From assembly GCA_014138095.1 (NCBI GenBank), contig JACGXE010000010.1, positions 62,001 through 126,000 of the forward strand: 64,000 nucleotides of DNA, read 5' to 3'. Shown piece after piece: positions 1 through 9,648 of this stretch. This stretch comes from Ochrobactrum sp. RH2CCR150 (GTDB taxonomy: Bacteria > Pseudomonadota > Alphaproteobacteria > Rhizobiales > Rhizobiaceae). Within the stretch, counting starts at the first letter, position 1. Every line of letters begins with the position of its first letter. Below the pieces are notes generated by a model. It made no database searches. It was not told the DNA's origin and saw only the letters and a list, made by a program, of their open reading frames with translations. Both the position numbers and the translations under genes were made by a program.

Positions 1-761
1 GCAATACTGGAGAGTTCTACAGCCTGACCGAAGACGAAGTCATTCGTTTGCAGTCACTGGCAATTGAGGCTGCCGCTGGAAAAGCCGCAGTTACAGCCGC
101 CGCAGGACGTTCGGTGCGTGAAGCCATAAAAGTGGCAAAAGCGGCAAGCGCGGCCGGTGCGGACGGTGTGATGATTCATCACCCGCTGGACCCCTTTGCG
201 GCGCCTCATGCTCAGGTGGATTACTTTATCGCAATTGCTGAAGCGATCGATCTGCCCATCGTCGCCTATATCCGCTCTGATCTGATCCCGCTTGATGAAA
301 TGGTCAGGCTTGCCACCCATCCAAAAGTTGCCGGGGTAAAGTTCGCATCCCAGAACACGATGCTGTTCTTTGAATGCTGCCGGGCAACAAAAGGGATGGA
401 TGCGACCTGGATTTGTGGCCTCGCGGAAAGCTGGGCCCTCCCCTTCTATGCGCTCGGCGGACGCGGTTTCACATCCGGGCTGGTCAATGTTGCGCCCAAG
501 CGTTCGCTCGCGGTGTGGAGTGCACTGGAAGCCGGCGATTACAACCGCGCGCGTTCGCTTGTTGAGAGCATCGCCGAATTCGAAACCATGCGCACAAAAT
601 ACCGCAATGGCGCCAATGTGACGGTCGTAAAGGAAGCCTTGCAAATCCAGGGGCTAGCCATTGGCAAAGTCCGGCTTCCGGGGCTGCCGCAACTTGAAAA
701 GCATGACCGCGAAGCGCTTCAGCAGATCGTCGCGGGTTGGGAGACAGATGGCTTAGTCTGA
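1..761 (+). CDS. DapA-family lyase, KdgD-like (5' truncated by window edge)
   Basis: The reading frame is open from base 3 and starts inside the gene: the first visible residues, NTGEFYSL, are the internal loop typical of dihydrodipicolinate synthase-family (class I, TIM-barrel) enzymes, so the N-terminus lies outside the window. The Schiff-base lysine is the K in AGVKFAS (codon about 339), and the catalytic Tyr is in VAYIRSD (about 267). Family members include 5-keto-4-deoxyglucarate dehydratase (KdgD), 2-keto-3-deoxy sugar-acid aldolases and DapA itself. The YIRSD/VKFAS context fits KdgD-like proteins better than DapA. Uronate dehydrogenase, a lactonase and an enolase-superfamily enzyme downstream make a 2-keto-3-deoxy-aldarate or -aldonate the likely substrate; this is inference. 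The KdgD product would be alpha-ketoglutarate semialdehyde. The matching dehydrogenase is not in the window. Confidence 0.85.
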   Translation, partial: NTGEFYSLTEDEVIRLQSLAIEAAAGKAAVTAAAGRSVREAIKVAKAASAAGADGVMIHHPLDPFAAPHAQVDYFIAIAEAIDLPIVAYIRSDLIPLDEMVRLATHPKVAGVKFASQNTMLFFECCRATKGMDATWICGLAESWALPFYALGGRGFTSGLVNVAPKRSLAVWSALEAGDYNRARSLVESIAEFETMRTKYRNGANVTVVKEALQIQGLAIGKVRLPGLPQLEKHDREALQQIVAGWETDGLV

Positions 762-829
762 CAAATGAAATCAGGGCGTCCTGACAGGGAGAAGACGGGC
801 GCACCGCAGAACCAAAAATGGAGGAGAAC

Positions 830-2014
830 ATGAATAAGGGAATTTCGCGCCGTACATTCATGGCGGGGGCCGGGCTTGCAACGGGCATGGGTATCATGCT
901 GCCAAAAGGTGCCTGGGCGCAGTCGGCAAAGCTGCCGTCATCACCCGTAGCATTGAACGTTATCGATGCTGCAGGCAATCTCGCCCTGACCCAACCGATA
1001 TTTGATAATTTTGCATCCGAACAAAAGGCGCTCGTTTCACGCTTTACATTCAATAAAGCGCCAGCCCCTGAACTGCCCGGTAAGATCAAGGCTCAGCAGC
1101 GCGCCAACCGCATCGACATCGATCTGGTCATTGTCGGCCCTGATGCGCTATCTGCAGGTCTTGCAGACGATATCTGGACGGATATCATCGCCTTGCCGGA
1201 AAACGGTCTGCCCAAACTGCAGGACCTTTATCTTGAGCCAGCATGGCGCATGCAGGAAATGTCCAAGGGCAAAGGCGTTGTGGTGTCCTATTACCCGTCC
1301 GGTCCCCTTCTTGAATTCCACCCGGACAAGGTCAAGACCGCGCCGAAGAACGCGGAGGAACTTCTGGCCTGGACGAAGGAGAACCCCAATAAGTTCATCT
1401 ATGCCCGTCCTGCCAATTCCGGTCCGGGCCGCACATTCCTGATGGGCCTGCCCTATCTTCTCGGCGACAGCAATCCAAAAGACCCTATCAATGGCTGGGA
1501 GAAGACCTGGGCCTATCTGAAGGAATTGCACAAGAACATCGAATATTATCCGGCAGGTACCGGCGCACTGATGAAGGAACTGGGCGAAGGCACCCGCGAT
1601 ATGACCGTGACCACCACGGGCTGGGACATTAATCCGCGTGCGCTCGGCGTCGTGCCGAAGGAAATGGGCGTCAGCAAGCTTGAAGGTTTCCATTGGGTTT
1701 GCGATGCGCATTATTTTGCAATTCCAAAGGGCGTTTCGGAAGAAAAGATCGCCGTGCTGATGGAGTTCATCAAATTCGCCTTGAAGCCGGATCAGCAGGC
1801 TTATTCTTACGATGCCGGTTATTTCTACCCCGGTCCGGCGGTCAAGGACGTTACGATCGAGATGGCGCCGAAGGAAAGTCAGAACATCATCGCTGAATTC
1901 GGACGTCCCGAATATGCCGAATGGATCGCCAATAATCCGATTGAGCTCCCGCTCGAACCGGAGGCGCTTGTCGCTGCTTTCCGGCGTTGGGATGAAGAGG
2001 TCGCGGCCAGTTAA
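830..2014 (+). CDS. ABC transporter periplasmic binding protein, Tat-exported
   Basis: This 394-residue extracellular solute-binding protein is of the spermidine/putrescine-iron type (family 1-like). The N-terminus carries a twin-arginine motif (SRRTFM), a hydrophobic stretch and an AWAQ cleavage region, so it is probably exported folded through Tat. An upstream in-frame ATG at 818 would place the strong Shine-Dalgarno GGAGGAG inside the gene, so the ATG at 830 is the better start. The gene is first of a binding protein-ATPase-permease-permease set lying inside a sugar-acid catabolic operon. The ligand is therefore probably a uronate, aldonate or oligosaccharide derived from one, although similar proteins are often annotated for polyamines. 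Confidence 0.88.
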   Translation: MNKGISRRTFMAGAGLATGMGIMLPKGAWAQSAKLPSSPVALNVIDAAGNLALTQPIFDNFASEQKALVSRFTFNKAPAPELPGKIKAQQRANRIDIDLVIVGPDALSAGLADDIWTDIIALPENGLPKLQDLYLEPAWRMQEMSKGKGVVVSYYPSGPLLEFHPDKVKTAPKNAEELLAWTKENPNKFIYARPANSGPGRTFLMGLPYLLGDSNPKDPINGWEKTWAYLKELHKNIEYYPAGTGALMKELGEGTRDMTVTTTGWDINPRALGVVPKEMGVSKLEGFHWVCDAHYFAIPKGVSEEKIAVLMEFIKFALKPDQQAYSYDAGYFYPGPAVKDVTIEMAPKESQNIIAEFGRPEYAEWIANNPIELPLEPEALVAAFRRWDEEVAAS

Positions 2015-2035
2015 GGCTTTTAAGCGGGTATTTCC

Positions 2036-2058
2036 GGGCGAGCCACACCGGCTCGTCC
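2036..2058 (+). other. Intercistronic hairpin between binding protein and ATPase genes
   Basis: GGGCGAGCC (2036-2044) pairs with GGCTCGTCC (2050-2058) around a 5-base loop; one pair is G-U. It sits 22 bases after the binding-protein stop, with no T-run after it. It is more likely to protect the upstream mRNA 3' end or attenuate than to terminate fully. Confidence 0.55.
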
Positions 2059-2068
2059 AGAAACGCCC

Positions 2069-3160
2069 ATGATCGTCAAACCAATCATGGTGTTTGCGTC
2101 AATGTCCTTTCAAGAACTCCGGCTAGACCGGATGAGCCGATCATTCGGAACTTTCAATGCGCTGAGGGAGATTAACCTCACCATTCGGAAAGGCGAATTC
2201 ATCGCACTTCTCGGCCCTTCCGGCTGCGGAAAGTCGACAGCTCTCAATTGCATTGCCGGTCTTCTCGGCACGACGGGCGGTGGCATCTATATCGATAACC
2301 GTCGTGTCGACCAGCTAAAGCCCGAGGATCGCGGCTTTGGTATGGTTTTCCAGAACTATGCGCTGTTTCCGCATATGAACGTTCTGCAGAATGTTGGCTT
2401 CGGCCTTAAAATGCGCGGGCTGGCCAAGAGTGAAATTGAAAAGCGCTCACGCGCTGCACTGGCTTTGGTGCGCTTGCAGGGACAGGAAGAAAAACTCCCC
2501 GGACAACTCTCAGGCGGTCAACAACAGCGCGTGGCTATCGCCCGCGCGATTGTGATCGAGCCACCACTGGTTCTGATGGATGAGCCGCTTTCCAACCTCG
2601 ACGCCAAGCTACGTCTTGAGATGCGCGCTGAAATCCGCCGCATCCATAATCAGCTTGGTTCCACTACAATCTACGTTACGCACGATCAGGACGAAGCCTT
2701 GTCGTTGGCAGATCGCATTGTGGTGTTGCGCGACGGCGAGATCCGTCAGGTTGGCAAGCCTAACGAGCTTTATGAAGCGCCGCTTTACAGAGATGTTGCT
2801 GCATTCATGGGGTTTCGAAACGCGTTGCCCGGCAAGATCACCCGTATCGAAAACGGACAGGCGACGATTGCCGTTGCTGACAGTGAACTGACCGGGCGTG
2901 CGGCTGACACATTGAAGGTGGGCGATGAAGCCGTGTTGATGGCTCGCGGCGACGATGTCGTTTCAGGCTCCGATCATCGAAATGTCTTACAGGCCACGGT
3001 TGAGACCATCGAATATCGCGGTCGTGAATATGTGGGCACAGCGCGCACGCAGACGGGTCTGGAACTTATCTTTCACGGCCCCAGAGGCGTTGAACCCGGT
3101 AGTCAGATCGCACTCGGTATCGATGCCGCCAATGCGCTTGTCTTTCCGGCGGAGGGCTGA
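2069..3160 (+). CDS. ABC transporter ATP-binding protein (MalK/PotA type)
   Basis: This 363-residue importer ATPase has Walker A GPSGCGKST, Q-loop FQNYALFPHM, signature LSGGQQQR, Walker B VLMDEPLSNLDAKLR, the switch histidine in VTHDQDEA and a C-terminal TOBE-like domain from about residue 265. It energises the two permeases that follow. The start is uncertain: ATG at 2069 or 2102 are both in frame and neither has a clear Shine-Dalgarno; the conserved domain begins just after the second (SFQELRLDRMSRSFG). Only three bases separate its stop from the next start. Confidence 0.93.
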   Translation: MIVKPIMVFASMSFQELRLDRMSRSFGTFNALREINLTIRKGEFIALLGPSGCGKSTALNCIAGLLGTTGGGIYIDNRRVDQLKPEDRGFGMVFQNYALFPHMNVLQNVGFGLKMRGLAKSEIEKRSRAALALVRLQGQEEKLPGQLSGGQQQRVAIARAIVIEPPLVLMDEPLSNLDAKLRLEMRAEIRRIHNQLGSTTIYVTHDQDEALSLADRIVVLRDGEIRQVGKPNELYEAPLYRDVAAFMGFRNALPGKITRIENGQATIAVADSELTGRAADTLKVGDEAVLMARGDDVVSGSDHRNVLQATVETIEYRGREYVGTARTQTGLELIFHGPRGVEPGSQIALGIDAANALVFPAEG

Positions 3161-3163
3161 GAC

Positions 3164-4081
3164 ATGGCCGACATAGCTCAAGAGAGATATGCCGAGGCTC
3201 CAATAACGCCCAGTTTGCGGCAAAGGCTGGCCAATCGCGGCTTTGACGGCGTGACACTGCTCATCCTGCCCGCGCTGCTGTTTGTGATCGGCGTCTTCAT
3301 TTACCCGTTTCTCTATGGTCTGGTACTGTCGTTCAATCCGCTGGACGGAGGCGGAGCACTTGCCAATTACGCCAAATTCTTCTCTGATCCGTTTCTTTAT
3401 AAAACCATCGGCGCCACTCTGTGGCTTGCCGTGCCGGTTACGATCATCAGCGTGATGTTTGCTGTACCTATTGCTTTGCGCGTTCGATTGATGCGACGTC
3501 AGAGGCTGCTGACGACCATACTGGTCCTGCCCATTACGCTCGGCACAGTTCTGATTGCAGAAGGTCTTCTCAACTATCTCGGTCCACAAGGCTGGTTCAG
3601 CCGCACGCTGATATTCATCGGCCTGATCGACAGCCCGTTGAAGCTGACCAACAATTACTGGGGTGTCTTTGCCTCGCTTGTCATAACCGTCTTTCCGTTC
3701 ACGTTTCTGCTGACACTTTCTTACATCACCGGCATTGACCCTGCATTGGAACGGGCGGCGGCCACACACGGAGCCAATAGCTGGCAGCGTTTTCGATATG
3801 TCATGTTGCCCTTGCTGGTACCCGGACTGGTCGTCGCGGCCTGCCTCACCTTCGTTCAGGCTTTCGCCGTCTTCCCTTCCGCCGTGCTTTTGGGTGCACC
3901 ATCCGGCCCCACACGCGTCATATCCATTGCTGCTGCACAAGCGGCATTCGAGCAGTATGACGACTCCATGGCATCTTCGATCGCCATGATCATGGCAGCC
4001 GTACAATTGCTCGTCGTCGGTGCGCTTCTTGGCGTTCGCTCACTTTTCTATCGTGGCTCGACAGCCGGCGGGAAAGGATAA
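3164..4081 (+). CDS. ABC transporter permease, first subunit (PotB-like)
   Basis: This 305-residue inner-membrane permease has a long first segment (LLILPALLFVIGVFIYPFLYGL) and the binding-protein-dependent transport domain. The EAA-type loop is visible as DPALERAAATHGANSWQRFRYVMLPLL, which contacts the ATPase. GGAGGG lies about eight bases before the ATG. It forms a heterodimer with the next gene, three bases downstream. Confidence 0.92.
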   Translation: MADIAQERYAEAPITPSLRQRLANRGFDGVTLLILPALLFVIGVFIYPFLYGLVLSFNPLDGGGALANYAKFFSDPFLYKTIGATLWLAVPVTIISVMFAVPIALRVRLMRRQRLLTTILVLPITLGTVLIAEGLLNYLGPQGWFSRTLIFIGLIDSPLKLTNNYWGVFASLVITVFPFTFLLTLSYITGIDPALERAAATHGANSWQRFRYVMLPLLVPGLVVAACLTFVQAFAVFPSAVLLGAPSGPTRVISIAAAQAAFEQYDDSMASSIAMIMAAVQLLVVGALLGVRSLFYRGSTAGGKG

Positions 4082-4084
4082 ATC

Positions 4085-4927
4085 ATGGTTCGGGATACAT
4101 CCCTTCTCTCCAAACTCTGGATCACGGTTGTCTGGCTTCTGACCGGCTTTTTCGTCCTCAATGTTCTGGCGGTCATCACGGCTGTCGTCGTATCGAGCTT
4201 CGGCACGCGCTGGCTGGGTACCTGGCTTCCGGACGCTTTCACCACGCGATGGTACGCGGCGGCCTGGGCCGAATTCCAGCTGGATCAGGTTTTGCTCGTC
4301 ACGTTCCAGGTGGTCTTTGCGGTTGTCATCCTGTCCGGCTTTCTCGGCGTAACCGCTGCCTACGCCATGGCTCGACGCGATTTTCCCGGTAAGAAATTGG
4401 TGTTGCTGGTCTTCCTTTTGCCCCTGCTCGTCCCACCGATAACCTTCGGCATACCGCTTGCAACCGTGCTCTACAAATTCGGCGTTGGCGGAACATTCTG
4501 GGGTGTGGTTCTTGCCAATCTCGTACCAACCGTCCCTTTTGTCATTCTCGTGATGATCCCGTTCATTGAGCAGATCGACCCCAAGGTCGAAGCAGCAGCG
4601 CGTGTCTTCGGCGCTGGCACATTCAAACTTTTCATTCATGTACTCCTGCCGATGCTACTGCCGGGTGTTTTGGCGGCCATGCTTCTGGTTCTGGTGCGAA
4701 CTGTGGCAATGTTTGAACTGACCTTCCTGACAGCAGGCCCAACATCGCAGACACTTGTGGTGGCACTTTACTATTCAGTGTTCGCAGCCGGTGTTCGTTC
4801 CGTCCAATCCATCGACGCCATGGCCGTGATCTACATGGTGACCTCGTTGGTCTGGCTTCTTCTGGCTCTGCGCTTCGTCAACCCCACGCAAATTGTTGCG
4901 CGCAACCGTCAACCATCCGCGCATTAG
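4085..4927 (+). CDS. ABC transporter permease, second subunit (PotC-like)
   Basis: This 280-residue permease has about six membrane segments and an EAA loop at DPKVEAAARVFGAGTFKLFIHVLLPMLLPG. The Shine-Dalgarno AAAGGA lies within the tail of the preceding gene. Together with the upstream permease it forms the transmembrane channel of the sugar-acid-operon importer. The size and topology match the PotBC/ThiP-half class. Confidence 0.92.
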   Translation: MVRDTSLLSKLWITVVWLLTGFFVLNVLAVITAVVVSSFGTRWLGTWLPDAFTTRWYAAAWAEFQLDQVLLVTFQVVFAVVILSGFLGVTAAYAMARRDFPGKKLVLLVFLLPLLVPPITFGIPLATVLYKFGVGGTFWGVVLANLVPTVPFVILVMIPFIEQIDPKVEAAARVFGAGTFKLFIHVLLPMLLPGVLAAMLLVLVRTVAMFELTFLTAGPTSQTLVVALYYSVFAAGVRSVQSIDAMAVIYMVTSLVWLLLALRFVNPTQIVARNRQPSAH

Positions 4928-4953
4928 CGTGCAAGACTGAACAGGAGCCTATG

Positions 4954-6153
4954 ATGAAGATCACGGCTGTCGAAACGGTGCAGTTGCCGCACCTGAACAA
5001 CATCTTGTGGGTTCAAATCCACACCGATGAAGGAATCGTGGGGCTGGGTGAGACATTTCGCGGTGCAAATGCAGTGGCCGCCTATATTCATAGTGATATC
5101 GCGCCACAACTGATCGGGCAGAACCCGCTTGAAATCGACCGGATATCCAAACTCCTGCTGGAACCTTATGTCGGTTTTCGGTCTTCCGGTGTGGAAATTC
5201 GCGCTGCATCCGCCATCGATATCGCGCTTTGGGATATCTTTGGCAAGGTCACCGGACAACCGATCCATCAGTTGCTGGGCGGGCTGTCGCGGCAATCCAT
5301 CCGCACTTACAATACCTGTGCAGGCTACACCTATAACAAGAGCGGTGCACGACGCTACATAGGTGATACGGACGAAGGCAAAGAAGGGCCTTATGAAGAC
5401 CAACTTGCCTTTCACCGCGACGCGGGAGCGCTTGCCGAAAGCCTTCTCTCCGAAGGTATAACGGCCATGAAAATCTGGCCGTTCGATCCATTTGCTGTAG
5501 CGTCGGGAGGTAACTTTATTCATGCGCAGGATCTCGACAAGGCCCTCGTACCATTTCGACAGATACGCGATGCTGTCGGCGACCAGATGGAGATCATGGT
5601 CGAGTTCCACTCCATGTGGGACCTGACATCAGCACTGACGATTGCACGAGAGTTAAAGGCGTTCCGTCCATTCTGGTCGGAAGACCCGATCAAGATGATG
5701 AACCCGCAAGCGCTTGCCGTCTATGCGCAAAAGTCCGGTATTGCGGTTTGCGCCAGCGAAACAATGGCAACCCGCGCGCAATTCCTCGATGTCCTGCGCG
5801 CCGATGCTTCCGATTACATCATGCTCGATATTTCTTGGTGCGGCGGACTTTCCGAAGCAAAAAAGATCGCCACCATGGCCGAGGCTTTCCAGCGACCTAT
5901 TGCACCGCATGATTGCACGGGACCGGTCGTGTTCGCAGCCTCCATTCACCTGTCACTCAATGCGCCGAACGCCATTTATCAGGAGTCGGTCCGGGCCTAT
6001 TACACCTCATGGTATCGCGATCTGGTTACAGTGATGCCGCGTATTGAAAACGGTCTGATTTATCCTTTTGAAGGTGCCGGGCTTGGCCTCTCACTCTCTG
6101 GCTTTGTCCTCGAACATCCTGACGTTATCCGCAGAAAGACGAACGCATTATGA
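4954..6153 (+). CDS. Mandelate racemase/muconate lactonizing family enzyme
   Basis: This 399-residue member of the enolase superfamily has an N-terminal capping domain, then a (beta/alpha)7beta barrel. Visible catalytic features are a KIWPFDP segment at the second strand (general base Lys), metal-binding acids in MVEFHSMWD, WSEDPI and CASETMAT, and a His-Asp dyad in APHDCTGP. Such enzymes dehydrate sugar acids or cycloisomerise aldarolactones. Next to uronate dehydrogenase and an SMP-30 lactonase, a role as acid-sugar dehydratase or galactarolactone cycloisomerase is plausible, but its subgroup differs from the well-known Agrobacterium Gci. Two ATGs in tandem (4951, 4954) follow AGGAG; the second has better spacing. 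It overlaps the next gene by four bases. Confidence 0.9.
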   Translation: MKITAVETVQLPHLNNILWVQIHTDEGIVGLGETFRGANAVAAYIHSDIAPQLIGQNPLEIDRISKLLLEPYVGFRSSGVEIRAASAIDIALWDIFGKVTGQPIHQLLGGLSRQSIRTYNTCAGYTYNKSGARRYIGDTDEGKEGPYEDQLAFHRDAGALAESLLSEGITAMKIWPFDPFAVASGGNFIHAQDLDKALVPFRQIRDAVGDQMEIMVEFHSMWDLTSALTIARELKAFRPFWSEDPIKMMNPQALAVYAQKSGIAVCASETMATRAQFLDVLRADASDYIMLDISWCGGLSEAKKIATMAEAFQRPIAPHDCTGPVVFAASIHLSLNAPNAIYQESVRAYYTSWYRDLVTVMPRIENGLIYPFEGAGLGLSLSGFVLEHPDVIRRKTNAL

Positions 6154-7028
6154 TTGGACCGTTTCACTGCATTGCCGATCTGCGCAGCGAATTGATGGAA
6201 AGCCCGGTCTGGGACGAGCGTCGGGCAACGCTTTTTGCGTGCGATATCAATGGGCGCAAGGTTTACGAAATAGACCTCGAGAACGGCCCGGTTCGCGACT
6301 GGATCTTTGAAGCCGAGGTGCCGTGCGTTGGGCTTGCCGAAAGCGGCAAGCTGATCGTCGCGCTAGCACGTGAAATCATTCTGTTCGATCCAGATAGCGG
6401 TGACAGGCAGCCTCTGTGGAGCGGCTATGATGAGCCAGAAACATCGCGGCTCAACGACGGCAAGATCGGTCCCGACGGCGCGCTGTGGATTGGCAGCATG
6501 GATTGTCGTCTCGAACGCGAGCCTATCGCAAAGCTCTACCGTATCACGGCGGACGGGCATGCAGAGATCATGGCGCAAGGTTTTGAGGTATCGAATGGCC
6601 TCGCCTGGACACCCGATGGAACCACAATGTTCCATACAGATTCCCGTGGTCCATGGATCGACCGCTATGAGTTCAATCCCGCTACGGGCCATATAGGCGA
6701 CCGCAAACGCATCCGCGATCTCGACGAAGACACCGGCAGACCGGACGGCGGCGCGTGCGATGCCGAAGGCGCTTACTGGAGTGCAGGCGTATCGGCTGGT
6801 GTCCTGAATCGCTTCGACGCTGATGGAACCTTACTCGCCAGCTTTACGGTTCCAGTCCCGGCACCGACAATGCCATGTTTCTGTGGTCCTGATCTGAAAC
6901 AGATCGCGCTGACCTCGCACCGCCTTGGATCGGCCGATAAATTGGCTTCCGCCCCGCAATCCGGCGGCGTGCATCTGGCAACCAGTACCGTTGCCGGGGC
7001 AAAAGTGGCGCGCATGAAGGGAATTTGA
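6150..7028 (+). CDS. SMP-30/gluconolactonase family lactonase
   Basis: This 292-residue six-bladed beta-propeller has family motifs ESPVWDERR at the N-terminus (metal Glu), SRLNDGKIGPDGALWIGSMD, SNGLAWTPDGTTMFHTDS and PDGGACDAEGAYW, supplying the metal-binding Glu, Asn, Asn and Asp. These enzymes hydrolyse aldono- or aldaro-lactones in the cytoplasm. The start overlaps the preceding stop by four bases (ATGA). Since the next gene makes an aldarolactone from a uronate, the likely reaction is opening of glucaro- or galactarolactone. Confidence 0.9.
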   Translation: MIGPFHCIADLRSELMESPVWDERRATLFACDINGRKVYEIDLENGPVRDWIFEAEVPCVGLAESGKLIVALAREIILFDPDSGDRQPLWSGYDEPETSRLNDGKIGPDGALWIGSMDCRLEREPIAKLYRITADGHAEIMAQGFEVSNGLAWTPDGTTMFHTDSRGPWIDRYEFNPATGHIGDRKRIRDLDEDTGRPDGGACDAEGAYWSAGVSAGVLNRFDADGTLLASFTVPVPAPTMPCFCGPDLKQIALTSHRLGSADKLASAPQSGGVHLATSTVAGAKVARMKGI

Positions 7029-7032
7029 TGGA

Positions 7033-7812
7033 ATGAAACACCTCCTTTTGACCGGCGCTTCCGGCAATCTTGGCCGCATGTTGACGCAGAAACTCTCACA
7101 AGCCGGATACCGCCTCCGCTTGTCCGATATTGAGCCCTTTCCCGATCCGCTGCCTGAAGATGCAGAATTCATCCAGGCGGATTTGAGCAATGCCGAAGCG
7201 GTTGCCGATCTCGTTTGCGGCACCGATGCGATATTGCATTTCGGCGGCATTAGTATTGAAAAGCCCTATGATCTTATCGCCAGAGCCAATCTTCTCGGCG
7301 TCACCCATATTTTCGAGGCCGCGCGCGCCGAAAAACAGCGGGTGATTTTCGCCAGCTCCAACCACACGATTGGCTTTTATGAGCGCGACGTGGTTTTGAA
7401 CAGCGACGATCCATTCAAGCCGGATGGTTATTACGGGCTGTCCAAAGCTTATGGTGAATTGCTCGGACGGATGATGTTCGAGAAGCATGGCGTCGAAAGC
7501 GTTCATGTGCGGATCGGCTCATGCCTCCCCGAGCCGACTGAAGCGCGCCACCTTGCCACCTGGCTTTCGCAAAATGATCTGGTGCGCTTGTCGATCGGTG
7601 CGGTCGAGGCGGAGGAAACCGGCTTTGCAGTGGTTTGGGGGATTTCCGCCAATGCCGGTCGATGGTGGGAAAAAGACGATGCCAGTCGCATAGGCTACGT
7701 ACCGCAGGATGACGCCTCGCGTTTCGGCAGTCTCGCCGAAAACGGCGATCCGATCACGCGTCGCTATCAAGGGGGCGCTTTTACCGCACAAGACTATACG
7801 CGTGGCGATTAG
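7033..7812 (+). CDS. udh: Uronate dehydrogenase (extended SDR)
   Basis: This 259-residue NAD-dependent short-chain dehydrogenase has the dinucleotide motif GASGNLG at the N-terminus, FASSNHTIGFY and YGLSK (catalytic YxxxK), RIGSCLPEPTEARHLATWLS, and VVWGISANAGRWW. These blocks match Pseudomonas and Agrobacterium uronate dehydrogenase closely from memory, including overall length (about 265). It oxidises D-glucuronate or D-galacturonate to the aldarolactone with NAD+. It is the best-defined enzyme of this operon and sets the substrate class. The gene begins four bases after the lactonase stop. Confidence 0.88.
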   Translation: MKHLLLTGASGNLGRMLTQKLSQAGYRLRLSDIEPFPDPLPEDAEFIQADLSNAEAVADLVCGTDAILHFGGISIEKPYDLIARANLLGVTHIFEAARAEKQRVIFASSNHTIGFYERDVVLNSDDPFKPDGYYGLSKAYGELLGRMMFEKHGVESVHVRIGSCLPEPTEARHLATWLSQNDLVRLSIGAVEAEETGFAVVWGISANAGRWWEKDDASRIGYVPQDDASRFGSLAENGDPITRRYQGGAFTAQDYTRGD

Positions 7813-7904
7813 CCTCCATGGGCCAGTCCATAGAGGCACAGACACAACTAAAGTAGGCTCGCTGATGATAGGCCGGGCCAGACAATTTTCGGGGAGAACT
7901 TGAA

Positions 7905-9638
7905 ATGCCCAGGAAGCAATATGCCGATCTGCGTTCTGCGCGCTGGATGTTACCGGATGATCAGCGCTCTTCGGGCCATCGTTCCAGAACCATGCAGATG
8001 GGCTATGATCCGGTAGACTGGGAGGGCAAGCCAATCATCGCGATCATCAATACGTGGTCAGATGCTCAGCCTTGCCACGCCCATTTCAAAGACAGGGTCG
8101 AATGGGTCAAGCGTGGCATCTTGCAGGCCGGCGGCTTTCCCCTGGAACTGCCTGCATTGTCTTTGTCCGAAAGCTACGTGAAACCCACAACAATGCTCTA
8201 TCGCAACATGCTCGCAATGGAGACCGAAGAACTGTTGCGCTCGCATCCGGTCGATGGTGCAATTTTGATGGGCGGATGCGACAAGACCACGCCTGCACTC
8301 ATCATGGGTGCCACAAGCGCTGGCCTACCCTTCATTTTCTTGCCTGCAGGTCCGATGCTTCGCGGCAACTATGCCGGTAAAACGCTTGGGTCAGGCACCG
8401 ACATGTTCAAATTCTGGGACGAGCGCCGCGCTGGCACCATTGGCAAGGAAGAATGGCAAGGCATAGAAGGTGGCATCGCTCGAAGCTACGGACACTGCAT
8501 GACGATGGGCACGGCCTCAACGATGACCGTGATCGCAGAAGCAATGGGGCTCTCGCTTCCCGGCGCATCTTCCATTCCAGCCGCTGATGCCAACCATCAA
8601 CGCATGTCGACCCAATGCGGACGTCGCATTGTCGACATGGTATGGGATGATCTGAAGCCCGATCAGATTATAACTGCTGCTGCTGTCAAAAATGCCGTCG
8701 TTGTTGCCATGGCGACTGGATGTTCGACCAATGCAATCATTCACCTGATTGCCATGGCGCGCCGCGCTGGCATTCCGTTGGAGCTTGACGATCTTGACCG
8801 TATCGGGCGCACCACGCCGGTGATCGCCAATATTCGGCCATCGGGATCTACATATCTGATGGAAGATTTTTATTACGCTGGCGGCATTCGCGCATTGATG
8901 AAACATCTTGCAGACAAGCTCGACCCCACGGCTATCACCGTGACAGGTGAAGCACTCGTGGAAGGGCTGGAGAAGGTACAGGTTTGGAACGATGATGTGA
9001 TCCGCCCGCTATCCAATCCCGTTTATCACGAGGGTTCACTGGCTGTCTTGAAGGGCAACCTGTGCCCCGATGGTGCCGTCATCAAGCCCGCCGCCTGCGA
9101 TCCGAAATTCCATCGCCATAAAGGCCCGGCATTGGTTGCAGACAGCTACCCCGAGCTGAAGAAGATCATTGATGACCCCGACTATCCGCTGACACCGGAT
9201 ACGGTACTTGTATTGCGGAACGCTGGACCGCAGGGTGGACCGGGCATGCCGGAATGGGGCATGATCCCGATGCCAAAGGCACTTTTGAAGCTCGGCCTGC
9301 GAGATATGGTGCGCATTTCCGATGCCCGCATGTCGGGAACGAGTTTTGGCGCCTGTGTTCTGCATGTGGCCCCGGAATCCTTTATCGGAGGACCACTTGC
9401 CCTGCTGAAAACGGGCGACATCGTGGAACTGGATATCCCCGCCCGCAGCCTCAACATGCTTGTTCCGGACGAAGAACTGGCTGAGCGCCGTGCAGCTTGG
9501 AAAACACCTGAGCCCAAATATGAACGCGGCTATGGCTTTGTCTTTTCCAAACATGTCGAACAGGCAGACAAGGGTTGCGACTTCGACTTTCTGAAAACTG
9601 ACTTTGGCCGTCCGGTCGACGAACCGGTGATCTATTAA
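7905..9638 (+). CDS. IlvD/Edd-family sugar-acid dehydratase (L-arabonate dehydratase-like)
   Basis: This 577-residue dehydratase has candidate iron-sulfur ligands at Cys57 (QPCHAH), Cys125 (GGCDKTTP) and Cys198 (YGHCMTMGT). The spacing equals the Cys59/127/200 set known for Rhizobium L-arabinonate dehydratase, a [2Fe-2S] member. It would dehydrate an aldonate to the 2-keto-3-deoxy acid. It lies 92 bases after udh with Shine-Dalgarno GGGGAGAA before the ATG. It could act on arabonate, xylonate, fuconate or a hexonate. Its presence beside a uronate pathway shows that the operon handles more than one sugar acid. Confidence 0.88.
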   Translation: MPRKQYADLRSARWMLPDDQRSSGHRSRTMQMGYDPVDWEGKPIIAIINTWSDAQPCHAHFKDRVEWVKRGILQAGGFPLELPALSLSESYVKPTTMLYRNMLAMETEELLRSHPVDGAILMGGCDKTTPALIMGATSAGLPFIFLPAGPMLRGNYAGKTLGSGTDMFKFWDERRAGTIGKEEWQGIEGGIARSYGHCMTMGTASTMTVIAEAMGLSLPGASSIPAADANHQRMSTQCGRRIVDMVWDDLKPDQIITAAAVKNAVVVAMATGCSTNAIIHLIAMARRAGIPLELDDLDRIGRTTPVIANIRPSGSTYLMEDFYYAGGIRALMKHLADKLDPTAITVTGEALVEGLEKVQVWNDDVIRPLSNPVYHEGSLAVLKGNLCPDGAVIKPAACDPKFHRHKGPALVADSYPELKKIIDDPDYPLTPDTVLVLRNAGPQGGPGMPEWGMIPMPKALLKLGLRDMVRISDARMSGTSFGACVLHVAPESFIGGPLALLKTGDIVELDIPARSLNMLVPDEELAERRAAWKTPEPKYERGYGFVFSKHVEQADKGCDFDFLKTDFGRPVDEPVIY

Positions 9639-9648
9639 GAGGCAGACG